Assembly (NCBI GenBank): GCA_000226015.1
Contig: JH153423.1
Location: 38,955-84,691 of the forward strand
Length of the DNA stretch: 45,737 bases
DNA from: Mnemiopsis leidyi
Taxonomy: Eukaryota; Ctenophora; Tentaculata; Lobata; Bolinopsidae
Reading direction: 5' to 3'
This document shows, one piece after another, positions 9,201 through 19,000 of the stretch. Positions within the stretch are counted from its first letter, which is position 1; each line of letters begins with the position of its first letter. Under the pieces are notes generated by a model. The model did not search any database. It was given only the letters and a program-made list of their open reading frames with translations, and was not told the DNA's origin. A program made the position numbers and the translations under genes.

Positions 9201-10741
9201 ATGAGTTTTTATAAATGGTGTGGATAATTCGTTAATTAAAATTGTCCGGCTGAACGTTTAAAATCGTGTTACATTCATCTTTCAATCTAGGTAATCTGTC
9301 ATTCAAGACCAATTACTCAATAAAACTTCAGTTTAAAAGAATTTTGATCGTATCCCTTGATTGATGGTACATCTTGTTGCGATTGTTGCATGATTAGACA
9401 AATAATTGATGCAATCATGTATAGTTGTAATGTGAACTACATTCGTCGGCCGGAGGCAGTTAAGTCTGTTAACACAGCTATTATTGTATTCGTATCGGTA
9501 TACATGATTAACTTTGATAAAGGAGCAGGCGCGCGCACGAACGTAACGCACGAACGTACACACGACATAAACTTAGTATACACATTCTCCAACCACCCCC
9601 TCGATCGTTAACCCTTAGTAATGCCTTTTTGCGCCTTCGGCGCAAAAAGGCATTTGACGGGAAAAAATTATGCCTTTCTTATCAATCCGCCCATTTCTAT
9701 TGATTATTTTATGATTTACACGAATTAATCGAAATTTTTTCGATCATACCGTCAAATCACCATAGCCAGAAGCTCCCAGGCAAACCTTGGACCTTATATC
9801 CTGTCCGCCTACCGTGGACACCAAAACAAGGCTCAGACAAGTGCTTTTCTGGCATTCCATTGTGCAGGGTTACCAGCCAAACCTCTCAGACACCAATATC
9901 CGTACTTGTAAAACTTCAATAATTGATGAATGCCGGTCTGAAGTCTGCACCGATAGGATCCGAGAGTAGCCGTGCTGGGTGTTCGAGCACCCTCACAAAT
10001 CAAGAAGTTGTGCTGATCTAGCCGGTACATCATATTTCTGTTCTTGAACAGATCCTGAAGGAGGGAGGGACACTGCACTGGAACTCAGCTGTCCCGTCTT
10101 GAAGCCTTGCTACAGGCCATATCCGGGAAATTTACCCCCAAATTTGCTAATAAAGCCAGTCGTGGTGAAGATTGCTGGAAGGGAAATCAGGCGGATTGAA
10201 ATTGTGTCTATCTGATAGAAAAGGCTAGACCACCAGAAACGGCAAACTTTGACAGTTTTAGACAGACAAGGCAAGCCGAGTGGTGAGGACTTAGACAGTA
10301 AACTAGGCAACTCGAAGAGCTGTGGGTGAACCACCTTACCACACTACAATGTCGTTTGCAGCAAATTAGTGCCAGTAAAGAAAGCTAAAAAACATACCAC
10401 AGTTTGTTCATAATAAAACTTTTACCGCTTCTAGACTGGCATTTGTGTTCATTTCAGATCTCAAAAAATCATGTAAACACTGCATTGGTCAAAATGTAAT
10501 AACAAAAGGAAATTAGAAAAAGAAGCTCAATAATTTATATACCTGGGAGGTTCTAATCAGGTAGATTAATATAATATAGTAATGTACACAACACGTGACA
10601 TCACTGTTGGATGGACTGACCTGAAACGTTGAACTTTATGACCTTCTGTTCGGTGAGCCCATTGGCGACTGTTTTCCCCTCGTTCTCCTCTGCTGTCGGA
10701 CTTGGAGCTCGGGGCGCCAACAGACCCGGCGCCGCCGCCAT
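3009..10741 (-). CDS. Voltage-gated potassium channel alpha subunit (Kv, Shaker-superfamily), complete seven-exon gene
   Basis: The coding exons, 5' to 3', are 10621-10741, 8556-8670, 8321-8402, 7665-8168, 6816-6904, 5491-5581 and 3009-3296. They total 1290 bases, or 429 residues plus stop, and every junction is in phase. The product would form tetrameric K+-selective channels in the plasma membrane that open on depolarisation. The T1 tetramerisation domain covers about residues 33-120 (KVIKFNVSG, YPDTLLGSS, YFFDRNRKAFEAILNFYRTG). S1 is about 160-179 and S2 about 195-219, with F210 and D213 at the charge-transfer positions. S3 (LNWLDFLAILPFF) carries D236. S4 has six basic residues at every third position (K274, R277, R280, R283, K286, R289). 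S5 is about 305-328, the filter TVGYGD is at 354-359 and S6 is about 370-393. The S6 hinge reads P-M-T, not P-V-P. The T1 domain lacks the Cys-Cys zinc site of Kv2-4 types. The C-terminus is short and acidic. The subfamily cannot be assigned safely. An upstream in-frame ATG at 10768 has a better Kozak context and would add nine residues. Confidence 0.93.
3297..5490 (-). other. Kv intron 6
   Basis: This is AT-rich intron with no further supported gene. It contains an imperfect tandem duplication at 5272-5335. ORFs on the plus strand between 5099 and 5562 are antisense or chance. Confidence 0.8.
5272..5335. repeat. Two-copy tandem repeat of about 30 bp
   Basis: GGTTGCCATGCCAAT...ATATGCAAATCGAC at 5272-5300 is followed by a near-identical copy at 5304-5335 with a 3-base insertion (AAT) and one substitution. 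Confidence 0.8.
5491..5581 (-). CDS. Kv channel exon 6 (S5 and start of the pore turret)
   Basis: The acceptor is cattttag|T, completing Ser304. It encodes LNELSILVLLWMIGIVTFGS then IIYYADNNEE. I prefer the donor GAGGAA|gttagt because the turret then has the same length as in Shaker. An alternative in-phase donor seven codons further (GGAGAG|gtagtg) would add VSEEDGE. Alternative use of the two would change the turret charge. Confidence 0.88.
5688..5702. repeat. Short perfect hairpin GGCCGC-gaa-GCGGCC
   Basis: A six-base-pair GC stem with a three-base loop, followed by TTAAAAAGGCAT. In reverse complement the flank reads ATGCCTTTTTAA, the same arm as the larger hairpin at 9620-9654, so both may come from one short repeat family. 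Confidence 0.6.
5773..5793. repeat. (CGT)7 trinucleotide repeat
   Basis: Seven uninterrupted CGT units in intronic sequence. Confidence 0.9.
6816..6904 (-). CDS. Kv channel exon 5 (S4 voltage sensor and S4-S5 linker)
   Basis: The acceptor is tactgcccag|GTA and the donor is AAGAG|gtttga (phase 2). The exon is 89 bases. It encodes VLRLMRVIRLLKLARHSDQL followed by MIIVNVLKK. R/K at every third position and the terminal ARHS are diagnostic of a Kv S4. The donor is weak (gtttga) but keeps frame exactly with exon 6. Confidence 0.92.
6905..7664 (-). other. Kv intron 4, host of the tRNA-Pro gene
   Basis: Apart from the tRNA gene at 6992-7063 this intron holds no recognisable feature. Confidence 0.85.
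6992..7063 (-). tRNA. tRNA-Pro(AGG): tRNA-Pro, anticodon AGG, nested in Kv intron 4
   Basis: Read on the minus strand, this 72-base gene folds as a full cloverleaf. The acceptor stem is GGCTTGG pairing with CCAAGCC plus a C discriminator. The anticodon stem CTCGC/GCGAG holds the loop TTAGGGT, giving anticodon AGG (Pro, CCU and by inosine CCC/CCA). The T stem is CCGGG/CCCGG with loop TTCAATT. The internal A box TGGTCTAGTGG and B box GGTTCAATTCC match Pol III consensus. No intron is present. A TTTT on the minus strand at 6960-6963, about 29 bases past the 3' end, could terminate transcription. It lies on the same strand as the host channel gene and only 87 bases before the exon 5 acceptor. No mismatches are seen in the stems, so it looks functional. 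Confidence 0.95.
7665..8168 (-). CDS. Kv channel exon 4 (T1-S1 linker, S1, S2, S3)
   Basis: The acceptor is attctgattcag|TTC and the donor is TTGAAG|gtaagg (both phase 0). It encodes residues 107-274: FESELEFFRIT closes T1, then a basic linker, S1 (WAFVDTFFILCSIILFIAET), S2, S3 and an acidic S3-S4 loop. The last codon is Lys274, which occupies the first gating-charge position of S4. Confidence 0.95.
8321..8402 (-). CDS. Kv channel exon 3 (end of T1)
   Basis: The acceptor is cccatctcag|A and the donor is AAAGAC|gttagt (phase 0). It encodes NRKAFEAILNFYRTGHLQCP, the canonical 'NR..F.AIL.FYRTG.L.CP' block of T1. The intron to exon 4 is only about 150 bases. Confidence 0.93.
8556..8670 (-). CDS. 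Kv channel exon 2 (T1 core)
   Basis: The acceptor is cctttcag|GC and the donor is GACAG|gtttgg (phase 2). It encodes YKFYTYLSTLTNYPDTLLG and ends CYFFD with a split Arg. YPDTLLG and YFFDR are hallmark T1 motifs. The exon is too short to appear as a clear ORF by itself. Confidence 0.9.
8854..8876 (+). repeat. Dispersed motif GCGGCCGCTTTCA..TGTCA, copy 1
   Basis: GCGGCCGCTTTCATTGTGTCA here matches GCGGCCGCTTTCAATCTGTCA at 18165-18185 at 19 of 21 positions. A shorter relative is at 31552. An 8-bp GC-only palindrome recurring with the same flank in AT-rich DNA suggests a shared repeat. Confidence 0.55.
9620..9654. repeat. Perfect 16-bp inverted repeat with a 3-base loop
   Basis: AATGCCTTTTTGCGCC, loop TTC, GGCGCAAAAAGGCATT. 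All 16 stem pairs match. It lies in Kv intron 1. The arm TGCCTTTTT recurs next to the hairpin at 5688-5702. It could be the core of a small foldback element or a strong RNA hairpin in the pre-mRNA. Confidence 0.85.
10621..10741 (-). CDS. Kv channel exon 1 (start codon, N-terminus, start of T1)
   Basis: This exon encodes residues 1-40 plus the first base of codon 41. The N-terminus begins MAAAPGLLAPRAPSP and leads into KVIKFNVS, the first strand of T1. The donor is CAG|gtcagt, phase 1. A tttcag sits four bases before the ATG, so a 5'-UTR intron could end there; otherwise translation may begin at the in-frame ATG at 10768, which has A at -3 and G at +4. Confidence 0.85.
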
Positions 10742-12895
10742 CGAGCTGAAAAGAGCAGATGTTACCATTTTGAGTTTGGCAGTTTTTGTGGGATCAGTTG
10801 TTTCTGGGATACAAGCTTTCCAGATTTCTAGTTTTTGGGTTAAATTTGCTGGTTATGAGTTTCTTCGAGTTTGCCTATTTTTGGAATTTTTCACAGTTAG
10901 ACATAGAAAATAACGACAAGATCCTAGTTTGAGTAGCAGATGATACTTGTATCTGATGCTGATGTCTACTTCTAGGTGTAATATTGCACATCTTATCCTA
11001 AATTTACCAATTTCTCACGAGAGCAAATAATAAGTTTGATAACCAACTATTGAACTCATAGTATGTGTACGCTCTAAAAAACCTAACATGTTTGATTCGT
11101 GCTGCTTGCTGTACATTAACAAGTTATAAATTGTTCTATCTGTCGTCTACAAATGTACAACAGACACACTGAACTTTTCCAAATTGGCGAACAGCTAAAA
11201 GTTGGCACCACCTCCGCCTGTGCATGCGCGATGGCCCTGCGTTGTCTGGTGTCCAACTCCTGCTAATGCTGTCATATTCGGAGTTAGACCGTGACATCTT
11301 GCGATTCCTATCTTTCCATTTATGTGCTGCGATAGTGACTTGCATCGAGCGAGAATTTTACTGGACCACGAAGAAAAAGCAAGGTAAAAAGGGAGGATAA
11401 TTGTGGCTGAAAAACGACTTTCATGTGACTGGAAATGAGGCCTCCAGTCTTCCCAAACGCTTTACTTGGACCCGGAAACACTTCAAAATTGCATTTCTGT
11501 GCTTTTCTACGATGAGGGATTCTAAGTGGTTTTTGCAGCTAACTGTAACGCTGGTGGCTGCAGTGTAATTGTACTTCTTTGAGTTGCCCTCCAATGGCAA
11601 GATCTCCCCAAAGTTAAAAAAGTTGCTCTGTTGACCGCAAATCTGTAGATCATGTTCAAGACGGGCTAGCATGACTTTTCTCAGGCAGTTATTAAGAGGT
11701 AAATACTGCCTTCTCAGTGCACATTAAGTTGGACCCACGTACTGTGTACAATGTATTCAATGTATCTTTTTTATCATTCATCAAAAGGAACTTAAAATGT
11801 AATTTTACCTGGTCCTAAGAATCGGACTATGGAATACGCAAACTAGTCAATCGTATAGTGAAGAAGTAGTACTAGTAACTGAGTTTGCGATCAAATTCAA
11901 TAATCATCACTGTGTTGACAACATTAGAACTTTATATTTGTGAAGTGACTTACCTCGCGAAAATCATATGCGGTGTCGCAATAATAAGGGTAACCCGACG
12001 TAAAGAACCTAAATTAGAAAAGTTCCATGAATCGATAGCATGCCATTATTGAAGTAGAAACAACTGATATCGTTCACGTGTACAATGAGAAAGCCATTAC
12101 CCTAGGGATGCCAGCAGGGAAAATTTAAGTGGCACTCAAAACTCTGCAGGAGGAGCTGTGAGCCGGATACCCTGACTAAATAATTTGATTCTGTGATGTC
12201 CTGTGACAGCGTTCTGATCATTACTCTTCGCTGTCAAACCACTTAGTAAGGCCAATATGGACTCCTGTAACCTGTTGTCTCAGTTTAGGTGCAATGAAGG
12301 AGAGAAAAATGGGCACGAGTCTTCGAAACCACCTAATTTTCACGGAAAAAAGCGCGAAATTTTTCGCGGCAAAATACAGATACAAAGTCACTGAGGTACT
12401 AATGTGAGGGCCTATCAAGTATTGTAGATCTCATTATTAAAAAATGAGTGAACTACAACGATATCATATTTTAAGTTGGGTGGTGATTTTACCCCCTCTA
12501 AACCTGATCTCTGACGACCGACGTCCGGCTTGTGCTCTGAACGGCTTATCACACGCGAGACAGAAGTGAGTGGAACTCCAGCACCGCCAAATCCGTTATA
12601 AGTAGGAGCTCACAACTCACACATACAATACAACTAAATATCCCGGCCGGCACTTCCTTCATCGAAGCTTCAGCCAGGATTCTGCTGTGATAACCTTAAA
12701 TAACTTGGAAGTGACAATGTTAAACTTTAAGAGTCGTCACTTCACCCCTTAATAAACTGTACATACCCTGGACACGTGTCTATTTCTATGGCTCGGACAC
12801 CTCCAAACTCAAAGTATATATTCCACGTAAAAGCCTACTGATATCTGTTAAAACCTTAACATTGTCTAACCAATTACCCGCGGTGTGAAGTGGTC
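10742..12895. other. Interval between the Kv start codon and the stop codon of the upstream gene
   Basis: This gap of about 2.1 kb should contain the Kv 5' UTR and promoter and the 3' UTR of the unidentified upstream gene. Open frames at 11136-11345 and 11421-11672 (minus strand) have coding-like composition but no convincing splice sites or family match, so I do not call them genes. Confidence 0.5.
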
Positions 12896-13019
12896 CTAGT
12901 AGGAAGTTTCTGGTAGGGACTGCCGGAGGGAGGAAAAGGAACGGACGGAGCCGTGCAGGCTGAGTTGAAATACTGGCTCTTCATCGCCCGATCTGAACCT
13001 AGCTGTTGTGTTGGGAGAG
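12896..13019 (-). CDS. Unidentified gene, exon X6 (C-terminus and stop)
   Basis: The acceptor is acacgttttctag|C. It encodes SPNTTARFRSGDEEPVFQLS then LHGSVRSFSSLRQSLPETSY and TAG. It joins X5 in phase. An overlapping frame (LPTQQLGSDRAMKSQYFN...) is also open and could splice out at CCGCGG|gtaatt, so the frame choice rests on phase agreement with X5. Confidence 0.45.
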
Positions 13020-16000
13020 CTAGAAAACGTGTCCTCACAAAGAGATAGAGGAGACGCGACTCAATATACAATAGACAGACGGGAAATAGTGTTCCCACCG
13101 GTAACCAGAAGTTTATATATTTGTTTGTCAAGCACAGAAGTAGAGCTGCCTCAATGGCACGTTATCAAGAGCGGGGGTGCTGAAAAAGTTCCAAGGGCTG
13201 AAGTAAGGCCGTGTTGTCAACACTAACTCGCCGCTGACAAGCAGACTGCAAATCGGCCAGGTCTGAGCTGTACACATTGGCTGCCTTTTTGGGTCGCTGA
13301 TGCAATACCAAGCAAGCACTCCCAGACACAATTGTCTGAGTTCCCAGGTCGCCACCTTCAGATTTTTGTAGTTACTTCTGCCGAAAAGGGGATTGAGACT
13401 AGTTCTAGAAATGTTTCCGGTCTGTTGTGAACCTAATTTTCATAATTTATTCGAAAGATGGTTAATATTCCAATCGGATTTAGCTGTATTCTTGACTCCA
13501 TGCATGTAATCAAAATTGTTCGGCCTAGAAACGCCCAATTCGATGTTATAGGTAGCTGCTTGTGAAAACCGAACATGATCACGTTTAATGTTTATAGAAT
13601 CGGTCGTGCCTAAATTATACCTGCATTCCAAAGATCTTACGTTGGCAAAATTCAGAAATAACTCATATCACTGTTTCTAAAACGGTACCTGTCCTATTTT
13701 AGAAAAATTATTAAATGCCACATTCACATTGTATTATCGAGGTACTTGTATTATCGATAAATTAGCGCAAGTGCAAAAAACCCTTCAAAAGTTCGAAAGA
13801 TTTTATTACAGCTTCGACATATTACCTGTCAATGTCTGAGGATTGTCTAGAAAAATATGTAGAAGTAAAAACCATAGCCATATTGGCCTGTCTTCGAGGT
13901 ATGGGCGATAAAAAGGAATGGGACATAAACGACAATACTGCCAAAAGAAATCGAGAAAAAACAAGATAGTAGTTCGAGGTACTTGCTGTCTAATCAACCG
14001 TGACTGTTATTGGTGGGACAACTTTGACTAACCATTATAATAGCAACACTATTCATGAAGATCTAATTACATAATTTTAATAACCTCAATTCCCTTAAAA
14101 CTTATTATTATTATTATTCAAGTTTGCATTGATAACTCGATAACGTTTTAATCCAATCTACGAGACTGCCGCGAAGGCCAATTAAGCAATTGAATTACCA
14201 TTAAGTTCCTGTTAAGAGAGACCACGGTTCAATTCAACTGTAATGGCTCAATTTCCCGTAAAGCTGGACAATACGTTTAATTGGATAACAAACAGGACGA
14301 ATAAAACATCGGATAGGCTTTCAAATGTAAAGCTTGCTAATTGCTACAAGACACTGTGGAATATGGACCAAGACAGCTTATAAAGTCGTACAAGATAGCT
14401 GTTTCCCCATAAAACAGCTCACATCGCACAGTCGGTGTACGGGAAGTTAGGTGGCAAGGTATGGCATTTCCCCGAAACCGGCTCATTTTGTGGAATTTAG
14501 GATGTTAGCAAGTGCTATTGTAGGTGCCACCAGTCATTTGGTCGTCGAGTACCCGAAAGTTGCGAGTGTTTAAATCTAAGTAAGTACGCACACGAACATG
14601 TTTTAATTAGGGCACTATAAAACCGATCCTTGTTCTCCTTTAGATAAACAATCGGAGAACTGCCCAGAAGATCAAATTGAAAAATCTGCTAAGGACTAAT
14701 CATTTCAGACTCATATCAGACCCTTACCCATGATTATTTGGTTCCTGAGCAACCCAGGAATTCTGATCGTGTAGGTCCTTGGCGGATCGCTTGTGTGCCA
14801 CACTCGTTATCACCGACATCAAAGCTCCAAGCAGCACAAAAAACAATGACAAATCAGGAAAATGAATGACAGAGACCAAGGGAGCTGTAATACGGTCACA
14901 CTGTGTTTGGATAATGGAATTTCTAAATAGGACTGGTTAATGGAATTTAAATGGAGTCGATAGTTTGTGATTTTTAATTTGCACGGTATTTTTGTGTGGT
15001 TTGGAGCAGTGACTGTAGATCAAATTGATTTAGCCCGTCAGACTATTGCATGGCCGTGACTTGGCAACATTCGTGTTGGTTGCCTGAGAACGGCCTGGTT
15101 GTGGGTGTGTCTACTGGTTCCTGAAATAGCCTTTCTGAACCAAGAACAGTGGAGTGATGTCGCTGTTCGAGGATGACAAATTTTAGAATTGGATTTATGG
15201 AAATTTTTTATAGATCTGATATGATACTGAACATCGCCAGTAAAAGGTGTGGTTTAATTAAATGACTCATCACTAGATCCACGACAACTATAACACCACG
15301 TTTGTTTATAATTCTCATTTTCAATGTCAGGGCATACATCTATGACACTTTCAAAACAGGGACGTTTTACTCCCATTAATAACTCTTACTAGTTCGATAT
15401 CCAAATCCGCGATCCTACAGTAGTGCGCTAAGGGCTTTTGTCTATGCAATCTTCTTCGGTCGAGAAACCGTGTTTTAGGGTTAAATTAGGAGGGTCCCCG
15501 CTTCAGGATCTAGAATCTTTCAGGCTGCTCCTTCAGTACAACTCTAAAATACCTTACTATCAACTTGCTGATTACCGAACTGCATGATGTAAATAGAAGT
15601 TTATACTGCATGAATAAGCTAAGGGCTACCCTATAAAAAAGTTCATACACTGACATAATATATATATATATATTATATACTGACATAAAGTAGTCCCAGC
15701 TGGAAGAGATATGAGATGGTATCGAACTCAAGATAATAAAACTGGTCAATCCATTGAATACTTGGACGAAATAATGATTTCGTGATTGATAAAACGGGAT
15801 GTTTTTCTTCTGAGTACTCACCAATTTACAGGCGAATGACCCATCAATACTGCCATTGCCATGATTTTCGCAGTACTATGTCGGACGAGAAAGCACTTTT
15901 AATCGACTTTTTTGCACCATATTACCACAAACTCTGTATAACCCTGTATCATTCATTTTACGGCGTATATATATTAGAGCAAATCTATGAAACCATTGTT

Positions 16001-19000
16001 TGAACATTCCACTGCAAGGATGAAAAAAGCGATAGCTCAAAATATCCAACTTTATATGGGTTCACATTTAAAGTAATGTCTGGTCAAACAAGAAAAAGTA
16101 AAACGTTTAAAATGCATGATTCTAATTTTGATATGGATGGTAGATTAAAGCATGTTTCAGATAGTATTTCTACAAAAACGTGAACAGAAAGTCGACAAAG
16201 TGGACGGCGTTAGCTGACTGAAAGCTATATAGTTTCAGGGTGGCGACATAAAGTGGACGTGAAATGAAGTGTGCCACACAAGGCTGGTGAAAGAAGATAC
16301 TGAACTGAGGTTTGATACCGTTGAGCTTCTAGATATACCCTCCTGATGACGGCTCGGTACGTTGTTTGGTACGTGAGATATGTATCTAATTCAGTGTCTT
16401 TCCAGTTTCAGTCGGAAGTTCGTCAGTTTTTGTGAAGTTGTAGTCGATTATGTACGTCCACGGAAGTCTGAAGTGATATGGAGGCCTGAGTGTGAAGTCT
16501 GTGAACCTTGCTGAAGTGAATATTGCCCGTCTTAACGTTAGAAATCAAAGCCTCGTGGGCTGTTTAAAAAAAACTTGCTCAGCCGCAGTGAATGTTTATT
16601 CAACACCCTTTGATGGCCATGGTCCTATCAGTTGTAAGGATGCACTGCAAAGAATATTAAAAATGTGAACGTTATATCGAAACACAATGACCAAACCGGA
16701 TTTATGCTAGATATCTCATAAAATCATTTGAAAAAAGAACTAACGCTCTGGTTTGTTGCCACCTCCTCCTAGCTCTACTACAATTCCTCTCCCCGCAGTG
16801 TTCTCTCACATTACTCTGCTGGTTGGGGGTGGGAGGAGCACGCTGCCTCCTTACCGATATTCGCCGCTCTTTAGGCCCGGTCGGGGACAGCAGGTCGTTA
16901 GAGTGGCTGTTTGCGGAGATCGAGAAGTACATCATGTCATCAGGGAGAATCACATCTGTTTTAGGTCGCAGCAATGTAAAAACGACGGCCGTTTGGCAGA
17001 AATAATATTAATCGGAAGTGCATATAATTCCGCTAACGGATTGCTTTATGCGGGCTAAGTTCATGAATCATGGACCGTTAACTACGATTTGTCGTCATTA
17101 TCTTTATTAAACGCAATAACGGCTATCACGCATCCAGCATACAGGATGTTTAATGCAAAATTGCTTCTTCCTGCCTTGATTTGATGTTTTATATCAACTG
17201 AAAATGCATCAAATTGCAATCATTCCAGTTAAAAACATTAAGTTGTAAATTAGCTTTCTTCCTGGTTATGAATTAGCGAAGAATGTAAATGTGATTCACT
17301 GTACAGGTCATTAGTATAATATCTAGACATCACATTATAAGCTTTACATCAACAGCCTTTGCTTCTCAGAAAGTTCTAGCCTGGCCCTGGTGAAAGATGA
17401 AGATTTTAAGTGATAACTCTGACAACGTCTGTTGTCTCCTAATGTCACTAACGTTCTTCTGTTCTAGAGTTCTACCTGCTAGATGGAGACAACTCCTTGG
17501 CTATAAAATGTTTCGTTTCAACACCGCGACGCTTTCAAAGCCTCAAAAGTGCGTAAAGACGGTTCGAGCTCAGGTCTTTCAATGAGAAATTTGTTATCTT
17601 AAAGCACTGAACTAGAGTGTTGAGTCCTATAACCATGTGTTATTAATTAGTTATAGTATAGTTCCTATGGCCTATTGACAATAGCATGGCATCTAATTTG
17701 TGATGTAGGTAATGTAGGGTATGTTCAACTTTTTAAGGTTTATCTCTATAACCTTTAAAATGAATTGGCAAATTTTAAAATTTTCTTGACCATTAAAACT
17801 TGATAACCAAACTTTCGCCCCACTAAATGTGAAAATAAAGTTACATAATCAGAATAAAATTTAGGCCAAGTGACGACTCACTTGGCAGCTTGAGTCAGCA
17901 CCCCGTACATGTCGTCAAACAAAAACCTAAGACATATCAAAAAAATCGAACTTTTCACGAGACTGATGTGGCGTCGCCAAACAAAAACGCTGTGCTGCTC
18001 TATACACGGATCGTAAATGACCATCTATCCCATCTTTATTGTTTAATATTTTTCAGTACACGTATTGTTTAGGAATTAGTACCGGACAGCAGCCGGGCTA
18101 GTGTCAACTGTGCGCTCCAACCTTTCGCCACCTGATTCGCTATGTGCTGGTATTGTGCAACCTGGCGGCCGCTTTCAATCTGTCAAAAATGTACTGGCCG
18201 AACATAATGATCCCAGGTATGTTCACAGCAGAGCGGAATATTTCAAGTCAACTGCGAACAATGGGGAGTTCATAATTGCTATTCCTTTGATTTCAGAGGA
18301 ATTCCTGGAGGCTTTAGGCATAGGTATGGATCTTTTCCATACGTTCATACTGCATCATCGCTAACCGTTTATGCTTGGAGAAGAATTTGACTTTTGAAGC
18401 TACGTTCAATGGTTCACAACAGCCCAAATAAGATGTAGAATTCGCACAATTTTTAATACTTTCAACACTACTATTATACAAATAAATTGAGGCTCTAATG
18501 ATGTAATTAAACGAAGATTTCAAGCCTTAATAATTATCTGTGCGTTTCTCTTCTGACCACCAACATCATCTTTTGAATTCGCACAATGTTACCTTGAGCA
18601 ACTGTTATCTATCTACGTCAAGGCCATTCAAAGCTCAGATAATTTAGAATGGCGCATTTTTCGGGAAATATGATGTGAAGAAAGCTCGGTGTACGTACGT
18701 GATGTCCATCATCTCATGGGTACACCCAAAGACCTATAGAAATTATCCTATAAATTATCTTTATTGTGATAATTATATTAGAGATTATTCTCATAGGCTA
18801 ATAAGATTTTGGCTTTTTGTACAGCAATTAATATTCGAACACGTAATCATCAGAATAGGGATTTACTATCTCATCTTCTAGTATGTTTCCTCATCCGTGA
18901 TAAGATAAATATGATCATAAAGTCTGCTTACCAGTAAATGCTGACTATGGTCAGTGGTTCTGACATCAACAGGAAGATGGAGCAATGTATCAAGAGCAAA

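Larger units (their letters stand above)
8671..10620 (-). other. Kv intron 1
   Basis: This intron of about 1.95 kb holds the GCGGCCGC-type repeat motif (8854-8876) and the long hairpin (9620-9654). The block at about 9770-10080 has a less AT-rich composition and open frames on both strands, and may be a decayed mobile element. I could not identify it. Confidence 0.6.
13020..16854 (-). other. Last intron of the unidentified gene, part 1
   Basis: AT-rich sequence with no supported gene. It holds an AT run flanked by a direct repeat (15649-15687) and one copy of a 26-bp dispersed repeat (14008-14033). Confidence 0.6.

Noticed and set aside
9833..10078. 81-codon minus-strand ORF in Kv intron 1
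   Set aside because: Both strands are open and no family was recognised; more likely a decayed repeat than a gene.
10629..10913. 94-codon plus-strand ORF
   Set aside because: Antisense shadow of Kv exon 1.
15510..15824. 104-codon minus-strand ORF
   Set aside because: Runs through an AT dinucleotide repeat; composition explains the open frame.
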